A DNA stretch of 64,000 bases from Leptodontidium sp. MPI-SDFR-AT-0119 (lineage: Eukaryota > Ascomycota > Leotiomycetes > Helotiales > Leptodontidiaceae). Of the stretch, positions 11,056 to 22,910 are shown piece by piece. A program made the translations under genes and the position numbers. The notes beneath the pieces are model-generated. The model was not told the DNA's origin. It saw only the letters and a list, made by a program, of their open reading frames with translations, and ran no database searches. Within the stretch, counting starts at the first letter, position 1. Each line of letters opens with the position of its first letter. The stretch covers positions 2,232,001-2,296,000 of the forward strand of contig JAHLEZ010000014.1 of NCBI GenBank assembly GCA_020726505.1, given 5' to 3'.

Positions 11056-12364
11056 GTTTGCGTTTTTTTTCTTTTCTTTGGGAGTTGGTTAAGTACATAT
11101 GATTATATGATATGCGTATGTGTGTGGATAAAATGTGTTGTACAAATTTGTAGCGTCACAAGGAATAATACTCATCTACTGTACTATACTAGTAATACAT
11201 TGTATGTAGCGTGTGTGGGTGAGGTATAATGTGTTAAGTTTGTATCTCATCCAGGTCAAAAGATCGATCCGCTGGATCTGACGTGGAAACACAAACGTCT
11301 TTATGACCACTTCCTCCTACACACCTGAATGACATTCTCACCGACTCCCTCCACTAATCTCCTTTATCCTCATCGCCATTTCTGATGTCATGTTCTGACT
11401 TCTCTTTGTTCAGGGATTCGAGCTATCGTGTCTCGGACGTGGACGCTCAAAGAAAGGGATTGTGTGTCCTTTGTTTGATATGTGCCGAAGATGGAGTTGT
11501 ATTTATTTTTGGAACATGGTTCTTTTCTTTATCGTTGAGGAAAACTACACCTGGGGAAAGTGAAGGCTTGACTTGCCGCACTTCGAGACCCCCCAAACTG
11601 CCTTCCAAAAGCACCCACCGCAAACAACGAAGTCAAAACCCACACCTCCCAAGTATCTCCCGCTTTAATAAATAGTAAATGAACAAAACACTTTAACTCC
11701 ATTCCCCACGAAAAAACGGCAAAAAGCGTTGCATTAAAAAGTCAGAAAAATATAAATCCCCAGCATTTCGGCTGAGCCCGCCCAATCGGCAGCAGCATCA
11801 ACACAACCCCCTAATTCCCAAAAGATCACTTCTTTCAAAGCGCACGCAAACTCACGACTAACAAACATAACACACCCCTGATGTACGATGAAGTTTTGTT
11901 GCACGTCAGAGAATTTAGCGTTAATAGCGCGGCGCTAATGTATCTACTTTGCTTTTCTCGTAGGAGAGGTGCTGCGCCGCTTGGGGTCTGAATCTGAATG
12001 TGAAGGGAAGGAACTTAGGAGACTGCTCGCAAGCGTGAATAGAATTGCTGTGAGAAGGATAGGGCATAACGATGCGAAATACTGAAAGAAGAAGATCATG
12101 TGCGAGAAGATGTATTGTGAGTAGGGTAGAGTAGTACAGGGGAAGATGATGGGTTTTGGGGGCTGTTTGCTAACCAACTAGGTAACTAACCAACATTCTT
12201 CGATGTCCGCCTCATGCAAGGCTGGGGAGATAGCGACAATCAACTAGCAACCAGCCCACCATCTCCATTCCCAGAATTTCCAACAAAACGAGCCTTACTT
12301 CTCGCCCAAACCGTCATCTGCGCGACACGGCATAGCGTTCATACCAAAATACCAAAATCACATC
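11056..12364. other. Spacer of about 1.3 kb, no supported gene
   Basis: This is upstream of the 691-codon gene and downstream of the P450 (both minus strand). Two short open frames (11385-11675, +, and 11944-12177, -) show no motif. The stretch probably holds the promoter of the 691-codon gene and the P450 3' UTR. Confidence 0.4.
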
Positions 12365-14193
12365 CTAGATCTTAACCCCCTCCTCCTCCTTATAATAATC
12401 CGCCGTCCTCTCCCTCGCCTTCTCAAGACAAGCATCCAACATGCCCTCCTCACTCGCGCCCTCCATCCCATCCCTAGGAACAAGCCGGACCTTAAAATCT
12501 CTCGGGATAGCGACGAGCGCGCTCTTGAACTGGTTATAATCCACATAATCCGTATTCGGGGGTTCGGTCTCGCTAGCTACGATGCGATAGCTGCAGATGA
12601 TACGCATTAGTGCCGTGTAGAGGAGCCGGACGGCGATGATTTGGCCACTGCATGCGCGAGAACCGGCGCCGAATGAGAGGTGTTGGAGGCCGGAGCTGGC
12701 TTTTTCCGCAGCGGGGTCGAGGGTGCCGTCGGATGTGAGCCAGCGCTCTGGGTTGAATGTTGCGGCGTCTGGACCGAAGTGGTCGACATCTGTGGAGTGG
12801 ATGGCAAGTTAGCTTAGCTTTATCATAAAGAAAGTACATTGACAGAGATAGAGATAGAGAGAGATAGGCGGAAGAGCTGAGCTTACCGTGATTAGCAGCT
12901 TGTGCATTGATCAAGATCATAGTCTTAGCAGGTATCTTCGCTCCATCCCACATGACATCCGTGACAGTCTTCCTGGGTAGAGACATAGCCGAGACGGTGT
13001 AGAACCTCGCTGCCTCAGTGATGATAGCCTTGAGATAAGGACTCTTCTCTTCCTGGAAGCTGTTCCTCCAAGCATCTCTGATATCAGGGTAGTGTCGCTT
13101 GATATCTGCGTATGCCTTCTCTTGGAAAATCTGGCCTGCGGGTGTCGAGAGCGAACCAATACAGGAAGTCAATGTTCCGGGGATGGTCTCGAATCCACCC
13201 GACACAAGCGATAGACAGATACTGCTGACTTCGACACCAGACAGCTTGGTTTCCTCATCCTTCAGAATGGCGGCAGAAATACAGGGTTTGTCGGTTCCCT
13301 TGCGGATCATCTCCCGGACTTGATCAAGTAGAGCGTTCAAGTACTTGTCCCTTCGATCACGCAACTCCTTACTCCTTCTATTCTTCTCGTTGTTGGGCCA
13401 GTACCTCAGAATTGGGATGTAGTCCTGGTAATTCTCGCTTGCGCTTCTCAATAGAGAGATTGCCGAGCCAACATACAAGATCTCTCTCAACATGCTATCA
13501 TAGACATTGTCCATACGGATACCATAGCACAGCGTAAGAGTGGTGTTCAAAGCATATCGCTGGATATACGGCCGGACCGAGATCTCGACACTGCCATTCT
13601 TCGAATCCCTAGCCAAGTCGCGAACGATGCAGTACGATTCCAAATCGAACATATCAAAGTACTCCTTGACCTTTGCACGTCCCAATGCCTGGCCAGCAGC
13701 CTTGCGCTTGTTCTTGCAGCTCTCATCCCAGGGACTGCTTCCGATCGTGAAGCCCTGTGTGCTGCTGATGATGCCGTGGAAGGTGTAGAGGGTAGGGCGA
13801 TCGATACAGGCTGATTGATGTCCGATCAACATGCGCTTTGCGTCTTCGAAAGAATTGATGACTACTGCGCGGGTGTTTCCAAGTCGGATCTGGTACACGC
13901 TGGTGCGGTACTTGCGCCACCATGATTCGCAGACTGTGGCATGGTCTTCACCGAGTTCGAGGAGATGGCCTGTGATAGGGAGAGCGCCGGGTATTTCGGG
14001 GATGCCTTTGATATAGGGGATATCTGTCGAGGTGGAGAACTAGAGGTATCAGGATATATCATCGCGAGGACGGGGATGGACTTACATAGTAAACGGCGTA
14101 AAGGACGGCCACAACAGCAAGCCCGGTAAAAGCAAACTGGTTGCTGATACCAGGCAGGAAATTGTCTTCGCCGAGCATAGCTAGAGTCGGCAT
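12365..14193 (-). CDS. Cytochrome P450 monooxygenase (561 residues), phenylacetate-hydroxylase-like
   Basis: This is a heme-thiolate monooxygenase, expected to sit on the ER through its N-terminal hydrophobic segment (FTGLAVVAVLYAVYY). Exons 14193-14086, 14039-12887 and 12789-12365 join in frame; the 46-base first intron has a CTGAT branch site. The proline-rich hinge (GIPEIPGALPITGH) is followed by the I-helix signature (LVSGGFETIPGT), the K-helix ExxR (ITEAARFY), the FNPERWL meander and the heme loop FGAGSRACSG, whose Cys is the fifth iron ligand. All key residues are present and the length is normal. The I-helix text and the C-terminal VAIPRDFKVRLVPRD recall the CYP504 group (phenylacetate and 3-hydroxyphenylacetate hydroxylases), so an aromatic-acid substrate is possible. 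That assignment is from memory and moderate. The neighbouring permease is on the same strand, about 1.2 kb upstream. Confidence 0.9.
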
Positions 14194-15369
14194 CGTGATA
14201 CTCAACAAAATAGTCTTATCTTCACCTCAAACGCGGATTCAAAACAAGAAGCTTCCTCGCCCTCTCAACTAAGCGTCACAAGCACAACAATTGATGTATT
14301 AAAAAGATGAAGAGAGAAACACTCGACAACAATTTAACAACACGAGAAAAGAAATCCTCACCTGAATAAGTAAACCTCCCACTCATAACTCCTTCATCCC
14401 ACTTCCCACTCTTAAATACCACGTACGGAAGCAAGCCATCCAGCCAGCCAGCAAGCCCTCACCACACTCGCGCGAGTCTATCTCACCTCACAAGCTGCTC
14501 CCACCGTACCAGTCTTAATAACTTTTCAAACTTAGATAAACCCCGCACTACACAGCACGCAAGGCACCAATCACGACCTCCCAATTCTCATCAACCCCTC
14601 TATCCAAATAGGCAATGCCATCCTGATGGTTGTCCGGGCCGGGTAACGGGTCTTTGCCGGCCGATTGTCTGGTCTGGCGTTGGACTTCTTATCTAGTTGG
14701 GCCTAAGGTAAGCGGTAATCATGTGCCTAACATGTGACCCTTGAAACAGTTCTGTGTACACTACCTAGGTAGTTCGCTCTCAAGCCATCATATTCCTCCC
14801 ACCTTCCTTAACGCTGGCATCTTTTGTCATAAATAGTAATCTTGTAAAATCTGTTAACCCTTCTTCTTCTTCTTCTTCTTCTTCTTCTCCCTCTCCCTCT
14901 CGTCCCTCTCTGCCCACCACATCCGAACTTCGGTAAGTTGATAACCCCATTCTTCTATTCATTCTACTTAGCTAAGGTGTTGTATTTTACAAAAGAGATG
15001 ATTTGAGGTATATTTACACAAGCTTGAACAAAGTTATAAATGGAACGAGCGATCCTACTTTTAGGGATCCATTGGGGAAGAGGAGGGGAAGGGGGGAGGG
15101 GGGAGGGGGGAGGTTGGAGCTGAATAGTAGTGATGTTATATGTACTAGAGATGATGCCAGAAGAGATAAGGGCTGAAGCCGGACAACTCATGTTATCTGT
15201 TCTTGTATAAGGCCACCAGACTCGGTCTAAACGAGGACAATTGGCACTTTTGCGCTCATGTAAAGGGCGGGGTATGTATGATTTATGATATTTTTTTTGA
15301 GCCTGGAATCTCCCCCTCCAGAACATGCATTCCTATCTTTTGCCAAGTCCTATCAGTTTCCCACCTCTT
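14194..15369. other. P450 promoter region with simple repeats
   Basis: This spacer lies between the P450 start and the permease stop. It contains a (CTT)n microsatellite at 14860-14889 and a G-rich tandem of GGGGGGA units at 15090-15113. No coding segment was recognised. Confidence 0.5.
14860..14889. repeat. (CTT)n microsatellite
   Basis: About ten CTT units sit on the plus strand upstream of the P450, followed by a CTCTCC-rich tract. This is a polypurine/polypyrimidine run. Confidence 0.9.
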
Positions 15370-17228
15370 TTACTTGACCTTTCTCCACGTGATGATTCCG
15401 ATTATAGCAAGTATCTGTAATCCGGCGACATATCCTACACTCAGATTAGCATACATTTCCACCAAACCAAGATCTCGCTTCGAACCCCCTTTTTCCAAGC
15501 GAGAGCCGTGAGGCCAAAAGAAACGAAAGGGGGGCAGGAACAACTTACACCCAACTCAGTCTTCTCATACTCAGTCAAATGATTCGGCGGCGCTCTATCC
15601 CTCTGCCTATTCTGCGCGAAGACCGCCACAGCATAGAGACAGCAACTCAAGGCACTGAGACACAAAAACCCAAGACATATACTATACCCCTTCTTAAACT
15701 CTGGCGCATCACCAGGCAAGAATGCATACGTGGCGATGATGCCACCAATGTTACCGAAGCCGACTTGCCACGCTGTGCCCACGGCGCGACGGTGGTGGCC
15801 CCCGAGATTCATGTTGAACCAGCAGACTATCACGGGCATGGCGGAGTAGGCGCCCATAGCGACGAGGAAGAGTCCTAGGTATTTCACATTGGTGTTGTCG
15901 TGGATGGATATCAGGATGCTGAACCCTGTGATCGCAACTGATATAGGTATGAGCGTGAACGCGAATCGATGGCGTGTGAAGTCCGAGCAGAAAGCTATGA
16001 TCATAGCGAATGCGAAGGCGCATGCCCAGGGTGGCACGCTGTGCAGCTGTGTCTGGATGGGCGAGTAGCCGTAGGTGGAGATGATACCCGGTGCGAAGAA
16101 GGCATATCCGTATGCAGGCACGATCATACCGAAATACATGAAGCCTCCTAGGATGACTTTGAAGTCTTTGAATACGCGCCCGACGTCTCGGAGGGTGATC
16201 TTGCGTTCGGCTGCTGAGCGGCCCTGATCGGCTTGGAGTCGGGCCTTGACGTATTCGCGCTCTGAGGCTGAGAGCCATTTTGCGTCTTCGGGAAAGGAGG
16301 GGATGCAGAAGAAGAACGCCATGGCCACGACACAGGTTAGGACACCTTCGAGGATGAAGATCCCTTCGAGAAAGTTAGCGCTGTAATTTAGAAGAAACCC
16401 GATATTGTTCAGTTCGAGGTGGCAGAACTCAGAACCAAAACGGGTCTCTTGTACGCAACCAATTCAACTTACATCTCCAACCCCTGTACCCTCTCAAATG
16501 ATCCATCTTGCCAATAGCGGAAGCTAGAAGACCACCAAACGCGCCAGCAAGAGTTGTGCTGCTAAAGAAGAACGAGTATCGTCTTTGCGCCTCGCTTCGT
16601 TTATACCACATCCCAATGAGATAAAAGCAACCTGGGAACATGCCGGCCTCAAAAACCCCCAGGAAGAACCGACAAGCCAGTAAACCTGCATAATTTGACA
16701 CAAGACCCTGACAGATAGCCGCAATGCCAAACATGAACATACAGCCCGACAGCCAGACACGAGGACTTAGCTTCTTGAGTAGGACATTGGACGGGATCTC
16801 GAAGACGATGTAGGGCACGAAGAAGATCGTGAGCGCGGTGTTGTACTCGAGGAGTTTGAGGTCGAGGTCTTGTTGTAGCCCGAAGGATCTCGCGTTGGCG
16901 ATGTTGACTCGGTCGAGGAAAGCGAGGAGGTAGAGGACGCAGAGGAAGGGGATAACTCGGAAGTCAATCTTCCTCATGAGTTTGTTCTCGGTGGTGTGGG
17001 AGGGGCAGATGATGTTGAGGTCGTCGCGTTCCCCCGTTGCGCCGTTGGGGATGTTGGGGTCGTAGTAATTGTTCGTTTCGCTCTTGAAGCCGGTTTCTGC
17101 GTCGACGGTTGAGCCATTGGGAGTTGCCTCCTGGCCTTCTGTATAGAGTCAGTAAGTGAGATAAATTCCCAGGCGCAAAGTGGGATTTCCTCCGTGAGTC
17201 ACTTACTCTTGTCTCCGAATCCAAACAT
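15370..17228 (-). CDS. MFS permease of the Dal5/Tna1-like anion:cation symporter group (521 residues)
   Basis: This is a plasma-membrane carrier with about 12 membrane helices. Four exons join in frame: 17228-17207, 17138-16473, 16363-15551 and 15434-15370. After a hydrophilic N-terminus, RKIDFRVIPFLCVLYLLAFL starts helix 1 and carries the D-R-x-N motif of this group (LDRVNIANA). FLGVFEAGMFPGCFYLIGMW is the typical helix 4 block, and YRGWRWIFILEG appears across the second splice. The GCTAAC branch site lies just before that acceptor. The C-terminal exon gives a final helix (LQILAIIGIITW). Relatives carry allantoate, nicotinate, pantothenate and similar organic anions; the actual substrate is not visible. 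It lies upstream of the P450 on the same strand, so they could serve one catabolic route, but nothing else supports that. Confidence 0.9.
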
Positions 17229-19993
17229 CTTTGACTTTCCAATTGCCGAGGTTGAAGGCTCAATGCCACCAAGGTATCGCGTTCTATTCCTCTATATATG
17301 TAACTGGGGAGTACTGAGTGGCAAGCAGTCCAACGTTACATCCAAGCTGACGAGCAACGAGATGAAAATAAGAGAAAAAAGGAAAACGGTAGACGGGCAG
17401 CGACATAAGAAGTCCAGCTAGGTAGCTAGCTGCTGCACCTGGGTAATCAGACCTACGTCGGCTCTCACAGGACAGGGCAACCGGGCACCCAAAAAAGTGA
17501 GGATCCCCACGCCGCCCGTCATCGGCTGCATCTCCCAGTGGGTGACTCTATTCACGATCCACACCCTTTCCTGCAAGAGGTTTAAGATGTGCGATGGTAG
17601 CCCCAAAAAGCTTAAGCAGGGTCCCAAAAATCCATTGAAAAAGCCAGAAAAAGCCCATGAGCGGGAGGCGTTCCCCGCAAAGGGAAAGCGAAGACGGAAG
17701 GCTGAAGCAAGCATTCGACCAGGGTTGGAGCAGGACTAGACTGAAGGCGGGAAATAGAGGGGGAGATCAGGAAATTGAATGAGGTCTTCATTGGATGAGC
17801 CGCAGTTTTTCGAACTGCGGGGTTCCCAAGCCAAGCCAAATTCGGAATTGAGATTTTTTGAGCTGGTGGCCAGGTGTGGCAGCTTTGCCGGGTGAGAGTT
17901 GCCGCGCCGTCACACGCCGAAGCCGAAGCCGAACCGGAGATGGAGATGACAAGGAACGGTCGGTGATAAGATCAGAGGGAGAAGGAGACGTAGAAATTCA
18001 TAGCTTGTTGGTGGCAACAATATGTAAATACACGGTATGTCAGTTAATAGAGCAGATTTACCTACCTACTTGCGAGGCACTGAGCAGTATCCCGAGCATG
18101 CCCAGATACTGGCATGTCATCTGACAGTCATTCATGACTAAGAGGGAAGGTGAGAGACATTTGGAGAAGGTCACCAGATGCAGAAAATCTCAGGAAAATA
18201 CAACTGCGTGGACTTCTCATATTCACCTTGAACAATTTGCTGCTCTCCCAGTCTATCGAGGTAGACCCGTTTCTCGAAAAGTATATAGTCACGTGATATG
18301 TGCACCAATTGAAGAGGTTGGCCATCAATCTTCTTTGGCTGTACGAGCCTCTTCTGCCACCAACTGTCTGATATTCGCAATATCATCCTATAAATATATA
18401 TAATATGTTCCAGTGCATTACTTGTTCTCCAACCTCTGTCGTCGAGCCACGGCACTGCAACTACGCGCGCACGCATCCAGCCCGCAGATTAGAGCGGACG
18501 ACCGCTTCCGGATATTATAACAGGGCTGGTTTTAAACATGCGAATCGAATCGAATGCGCGCACGGCAAGACAGCAACATCTGCAAGCTGCAAGCAGCATG
18601 AAGAAGGAAGCACTTTCACCCCATCTCTCTGCAAGCAGGCAAGCAAGCATGCATGCATTTTGCCGTATCGATACCGAAGCATTCCAGGTTCTCCGTGCCG
18701 CTCGTTGGCCACCACCCACTGTTACCTGCAACAAATCCCATCCGCAACTCGCAACTCGCAAGGCGCAACGCAAACGGCCTAGATCCGGGATTAGTGAGCA
18801 ATTGTCACTTCACTTGTACCCGATCGTCCCGAGATCTTTGGAGATGCGATGTGATGCTGCGATGAGTCGCTAGTCGCTGGTGGGTGGCAATATCCTTTTC
18901 GAGGCGGCCCCCTCAAGTCGAGTCGACGACTTGCGGAATAGGGCAGGCAGGAAGTAAAAGTCGTCTCCGGAAGATGGACGACGTTGGGAATTACTGAATT
19001 AATACTTCCAGAACTAGTATGGAGGCAGGTGGGTGCACGTCCCCTCTTCAATATGTAAGAAATGCGCAGGGGTTGGATTGGATTGGATTGGATCGGAGGG
19101 ATGCATCTGTTTTTATTATTAGCTGATGGGCAAGGTGTTGAAGTATGAAGGGCGGCCTAGACTGGAATTCTTTTCCGTAGGTACCTATAGGTACTCACTG
19201 GTATGGATGGATGCTTGTCTGTAAGACCGACCTGCCTCTGCCTTCGCTTTGCCTTGTCTTGCATTGCCAGCCCTGCCTCTTATTACCTTGTCTTCGATTT
19301 GTCCTCATATCCAGATACTCGAGTAAGGCAAGGCAAGGTAAGGTAAGGTAAGGCAGGGTGAGTCGGTGCAGTGCAGTGGAGGAGGTCAGTCGATACTTTA
19401 CCTACCGCAAGTCAGTCAGTTTAGTCAGTCAGTCCGTCAGTCCAACTCTGGTCCTTGTCTCTCGGAGTATCCATGATTGATCTCCAGCCCAGCCAGACTA
19501 GGACGAGCAGCCGCGGGTCAGGCCAACACCACCACCACCACCACCACCAGTGAGCGACGGGAGCGAGCCAACGACTCCCGACTCTCGACTCGTCCCTCGT
19601 CTCCTCACACTGCACTGCACTCACTGCACTGCACTCACTGCACTTTCAAATTCCTGCCTCTCTCCAAACCACCACCACCACCACCACCACCACCACATCC
19701 CACATCAGCCTTACACTTCTTCTACAAAACCACTCCACGCCCAACTCCCACATCATCACCACGCACACACCACAGCACACCACACCACGTCGCAAGACAA
19801 GCGCACTCATACTCACTCCCAACCGGCTCTCTCACGACCATCCATACTAGGCGGGAAACAGGGCCACGATCCAACGACATTGCATGCGAAGAGGGACGTC
19901 CAGTACGTCAAGCCGTCCTGGGGCGGGGCGTCTTCGCACCACAACCACGACAACTTCAGCAAACACCACACTCTCTCTGTATCTCTGACAATT
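17229..19993. other. Long repeat-rich divergent promoter and 5' leader (2.8 kb)
   Basis: This separates the divergent permease and F-box-like genes. The right half is full of short tandem motifs: GGATT units at 19072-19093, AAGGT/AAGGC units at 19324-19357, CAGT units at 19410-19442, CAC units at 19526-19549 and 19668-19696, and CACTGCACTG units at 19609-19644. The frame of the downstream gene is open back to Met 19550 through these repeats. That would give His-rich, simple-sequence protein, so I treat it as transcribed leader. Confidence 0.5.
19324..19442. repeat. Clustered short tandem repeats (AAGGY and CAGT units)
   Basis: Two imperfect simple-repeat blocks are present, AAGGC/AAGGT at 19324-19357 and CAGT at 19410-19442, with unrelated sequence between. 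They lie in the presumed promoter of the F-box-like gene. Confidence 0.8.
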
Positions 19994-22910
19994 ATGTCCT
20001 CCGATGCGTCTTCTCTCCCTGAAAAGGCCCCCGACGACAGCACGCACCTGGACCTTCGCAAGGTCTTCTCGCATCCCGCAGGTCTGCGTACCGCTCGATT
20101 CATCGTGGCCTCCTTCATCCGAGCCTCGCAGAACCGAAACCCCCAAATTGACTACGATAACTTCTCCTCAGTCTCTCTGCCTACCTTCGATTCAAATCCC
20201 GAGGTTGCAACTCTTCTGAACGAGATCTTGGCCTTCAGTGAGGCGGGGAATACATTGTTGGGCTCAGTCGGGAACGACACCGCAACATCTCGTTCAGATG
20301 GCAATAGGGGCGGCGACATGGCGGGAGGCAGGCTGCCTACAACCTGGGGAATGAATTATTCCGACGAATTTCGATCTGATCCCTTCTCATCTACCTCTTC
20401 AAACTCGTCACATTCCGAACGGTTTCGCCAACAACATTCGCTCACCGTGCCACCTTTCGCTGCCGAAACGTCAATAGCCAATTATTCCGCCAACTACTAC
20501 ACCTCCAACAGACAAACGCCCTCGTACTCGTCACAACAAACCCAACTACCTTCAGTGCAGACGCTGTCTGGAAGTGAGGTTCCATCTGCTCTCAGTGCAT
20601 CGGGCTCTCCATTCCATGGCACAGAATCCCCATACAACGTAGAGTCTCCCTCCGGCCGATCTTCTACAATTACACCACAGCCTATGTCTCGAGAGTCAAG
20701 CGGTAGACTCACAACTATGTCTAACCTGCCAAATCCAGAGATTGAGCCGCTGCGACTCGACCAGGCCTCCTATAATTCGCATTTCCAAGCGAGTCAGGGC
20801 TCAAACAATTCGCAGGCCAAGATGTCAAGTGGAGGGTACTTTGCACCGCTGCAAGCCATGTCGTCGTCAACTCGGAATCAGCCGTACAATAACGGCCCCT
20901 CTAGTTTCCAAAGTCGAATTCCTCATAATTCCTCACCTCATATCAAGAATTTTCTTCTAGTCAATAAGGCGCCTACAAACAATAGCAAGCCGGACCCACA
21001 TTCAGTTGAAAGGACAATAGCAATCAACAATAGGCACACCTCCAGCTTTCCACCAACCTCCACACAATTATCGACGTCTTCCCACCCAGCTAATACTCCT
21101 GTCCTAATCAGTCCTCACCCCGGAGTCGATCACCCTCTCTTCAAAGCGCAAAACAACAACGCCGCAATGGAACCAGCTCCTGCAAAAAAGAGGAAGCAAA
21201 AAGGTGACGGTACTCCACGAGTGAAAAAACAGAAAACAGACAAGTCTCTCGTGAAAGCAAAGCGTGTGCCAAAGGAGAAGGAAGAGAAGCCTACACCAGT
21301 AAGTAGTCCCCGTCAGCTCTCGTGCAGTTTTAACATCGATCTAGGCATGTCAAAAGCTGTCCACCGATCTATGGATGCGCATCCTCGAGTTCTCCCCGCC
21401 TCATTTCCTAAAGAAAGTTCGTCTTTGGAACAAGTCCTTCAAGCTGATGGTTGATGGATACGATTCGCTGTTTGTCAACCAACGCATGGAGAACTTTGGT
21501 GTCGATATTCCAATTGCTAGTACCATGGGACTGACCGAGAGACAATACACCGATCTGTTAGGAGGCAAGGGATGTCTTGAGCCAGGCTGCACTGACAAGA
21601 AGGCTTCCAGAACTCATTGGTCTTGGGCGAAGAGATGGTGTAGCAAGTGCTGGCAGAGCAAGATCGAACGAGAAGACCGAATTCTGAAGGCTCGCCAACA
21701 CGATTTCCCACAGCGCCAGATCCTCACCAAGCTTCTTGAGTGTATCCCAATCGGTATGCACGACTCGTTCATGAAGGCCCATGACTACATTGAAAATCTG
21801 GAAGCACGCCCAAGTACAGCGCCAAGAATTTACAAATATTACATCAAGAGCGAAGTTGACAAGGTTATCGAGGAATATCAAGCTTTCAAGCTCCAGCCCT
21901 TCAAGGACGATCCAACAAAATCTGCCGCCGAGAATGCCTCCGCCAGGACTTTGCATCAGCAGAAGGAGGCTGACGCAGCAGAAAAACAATCAAACTTCCT
22001 GGATAAGAGAAAGGCGGAGAATGATGAACACATGCAAAGAGTTCTGAAGATTGAGGGGGCCATCCGGAAGAAGCGCCAAGAGGATTCCCAACCTTACAAC
22101 AAGAACAGAGAGGGTCGCAGGGAGCTTTTCCTGAAGCGTGCCAGAGAAGAGATCCCTGATGTTCCTGTTCCTTTCGTCTTAGAGACCAAGGCTTTCAAGG
22201 CTGCCACTCGCATTTTCCGTGACGCAGGTACCGAGAGAGGTTGGCAGACTTTGAAGCCGAAGATTCAAAAGGAATGGGATGATAGTGCTGAGAAACGCCG
22301 ACTTGAGAGTGGCGAAACCCAGAGCACCGAGAACGATGGAGAAACTGGATCCACTCGCGTTGATCAGTCACAAGATATTCAACCTTCCAGCAATTCATCG
22401 AGCAGGGAAGATAGTCAAACGCAGAACAGTCAACAAAACCAATTGTCAGGACTAGGCCTCCAGCGATTTGACCAGACTGACATGCAAAACTTCATGACAG
22501 ATCGGGCTAACAACATGATGGCTTCTGGTGGCATGTTCGGTCCTCTCTACGGCAACAACTTTGGATCCTCTGCCAACGGCAACATCTATGGCAGATCCGC
22601 GGTACCTAGCCTACACTCCTCCATCTTCTCAACCGCGCCACTGGGAAACTCCTTCCTCGATGGAACGATGCAATTCCATACACAGTCCTCCAATATGAAC
22701 AACGGGCTGCCTCAATTGGCCATGGACTTCAGCACGTCATATCAAAATAGTGGATACATGCATCTTCCCCATGTTTCCAACAACCACACCAACAACTTCT
22801 TTGGCTCGGGATCTACATCTGCACAGCCCGGAGATCGCAAGATTACAGTCAATTCTCTCTTGGCCGATCCAGCTCCTGGTGCGTCAATGAGCTACGATAC
22901 CTTTCAATGA
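19994..22910 (+). CDS. F-box-like protein with a C4 cysteine cluster and disordered flanks (952 residues)
   Basis: Exons 19994-21298 and 21357-22910 join in phase 0. Exon 1 encodes an N-terminal ordered piece (RKVFSHPAGLRTARFIVASF), a long Ser/Asn/Gln-rich linker and a basic nuclear-localisation-like stretch (KKRKQKGDGTPRVKKQK). Exon 2 opens with an F-box-like helix pair (LSTDLWMRILEFSPPHFLKK). A C-x4-C-x16-C-x2-C cluster follows (CLEPGC .. RWCSKC), then a charged coiled-coil-prone region and an Asn/Gln/Ser-rich tail. F-box proteins usually recruit substrates to SCF ubiquitin ligases. The combination with a zinc-like cluster and nuclear signal suggests a nuclear role, by inference. The start was chosen because the downstream residues look conserved, whereas the upstream open frame is simple repeat. 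Length and frame are intact. Confidence 0.8.

Noticed and set aside
19550..19993. N-terminal extension of the F-box-like gene from Met 19550
   Set aside because: It would be encoded by simple repeats (CAC, CACTGCACTG), and a plausible start at 19994 begins the organised sequence. I treat it as leader.
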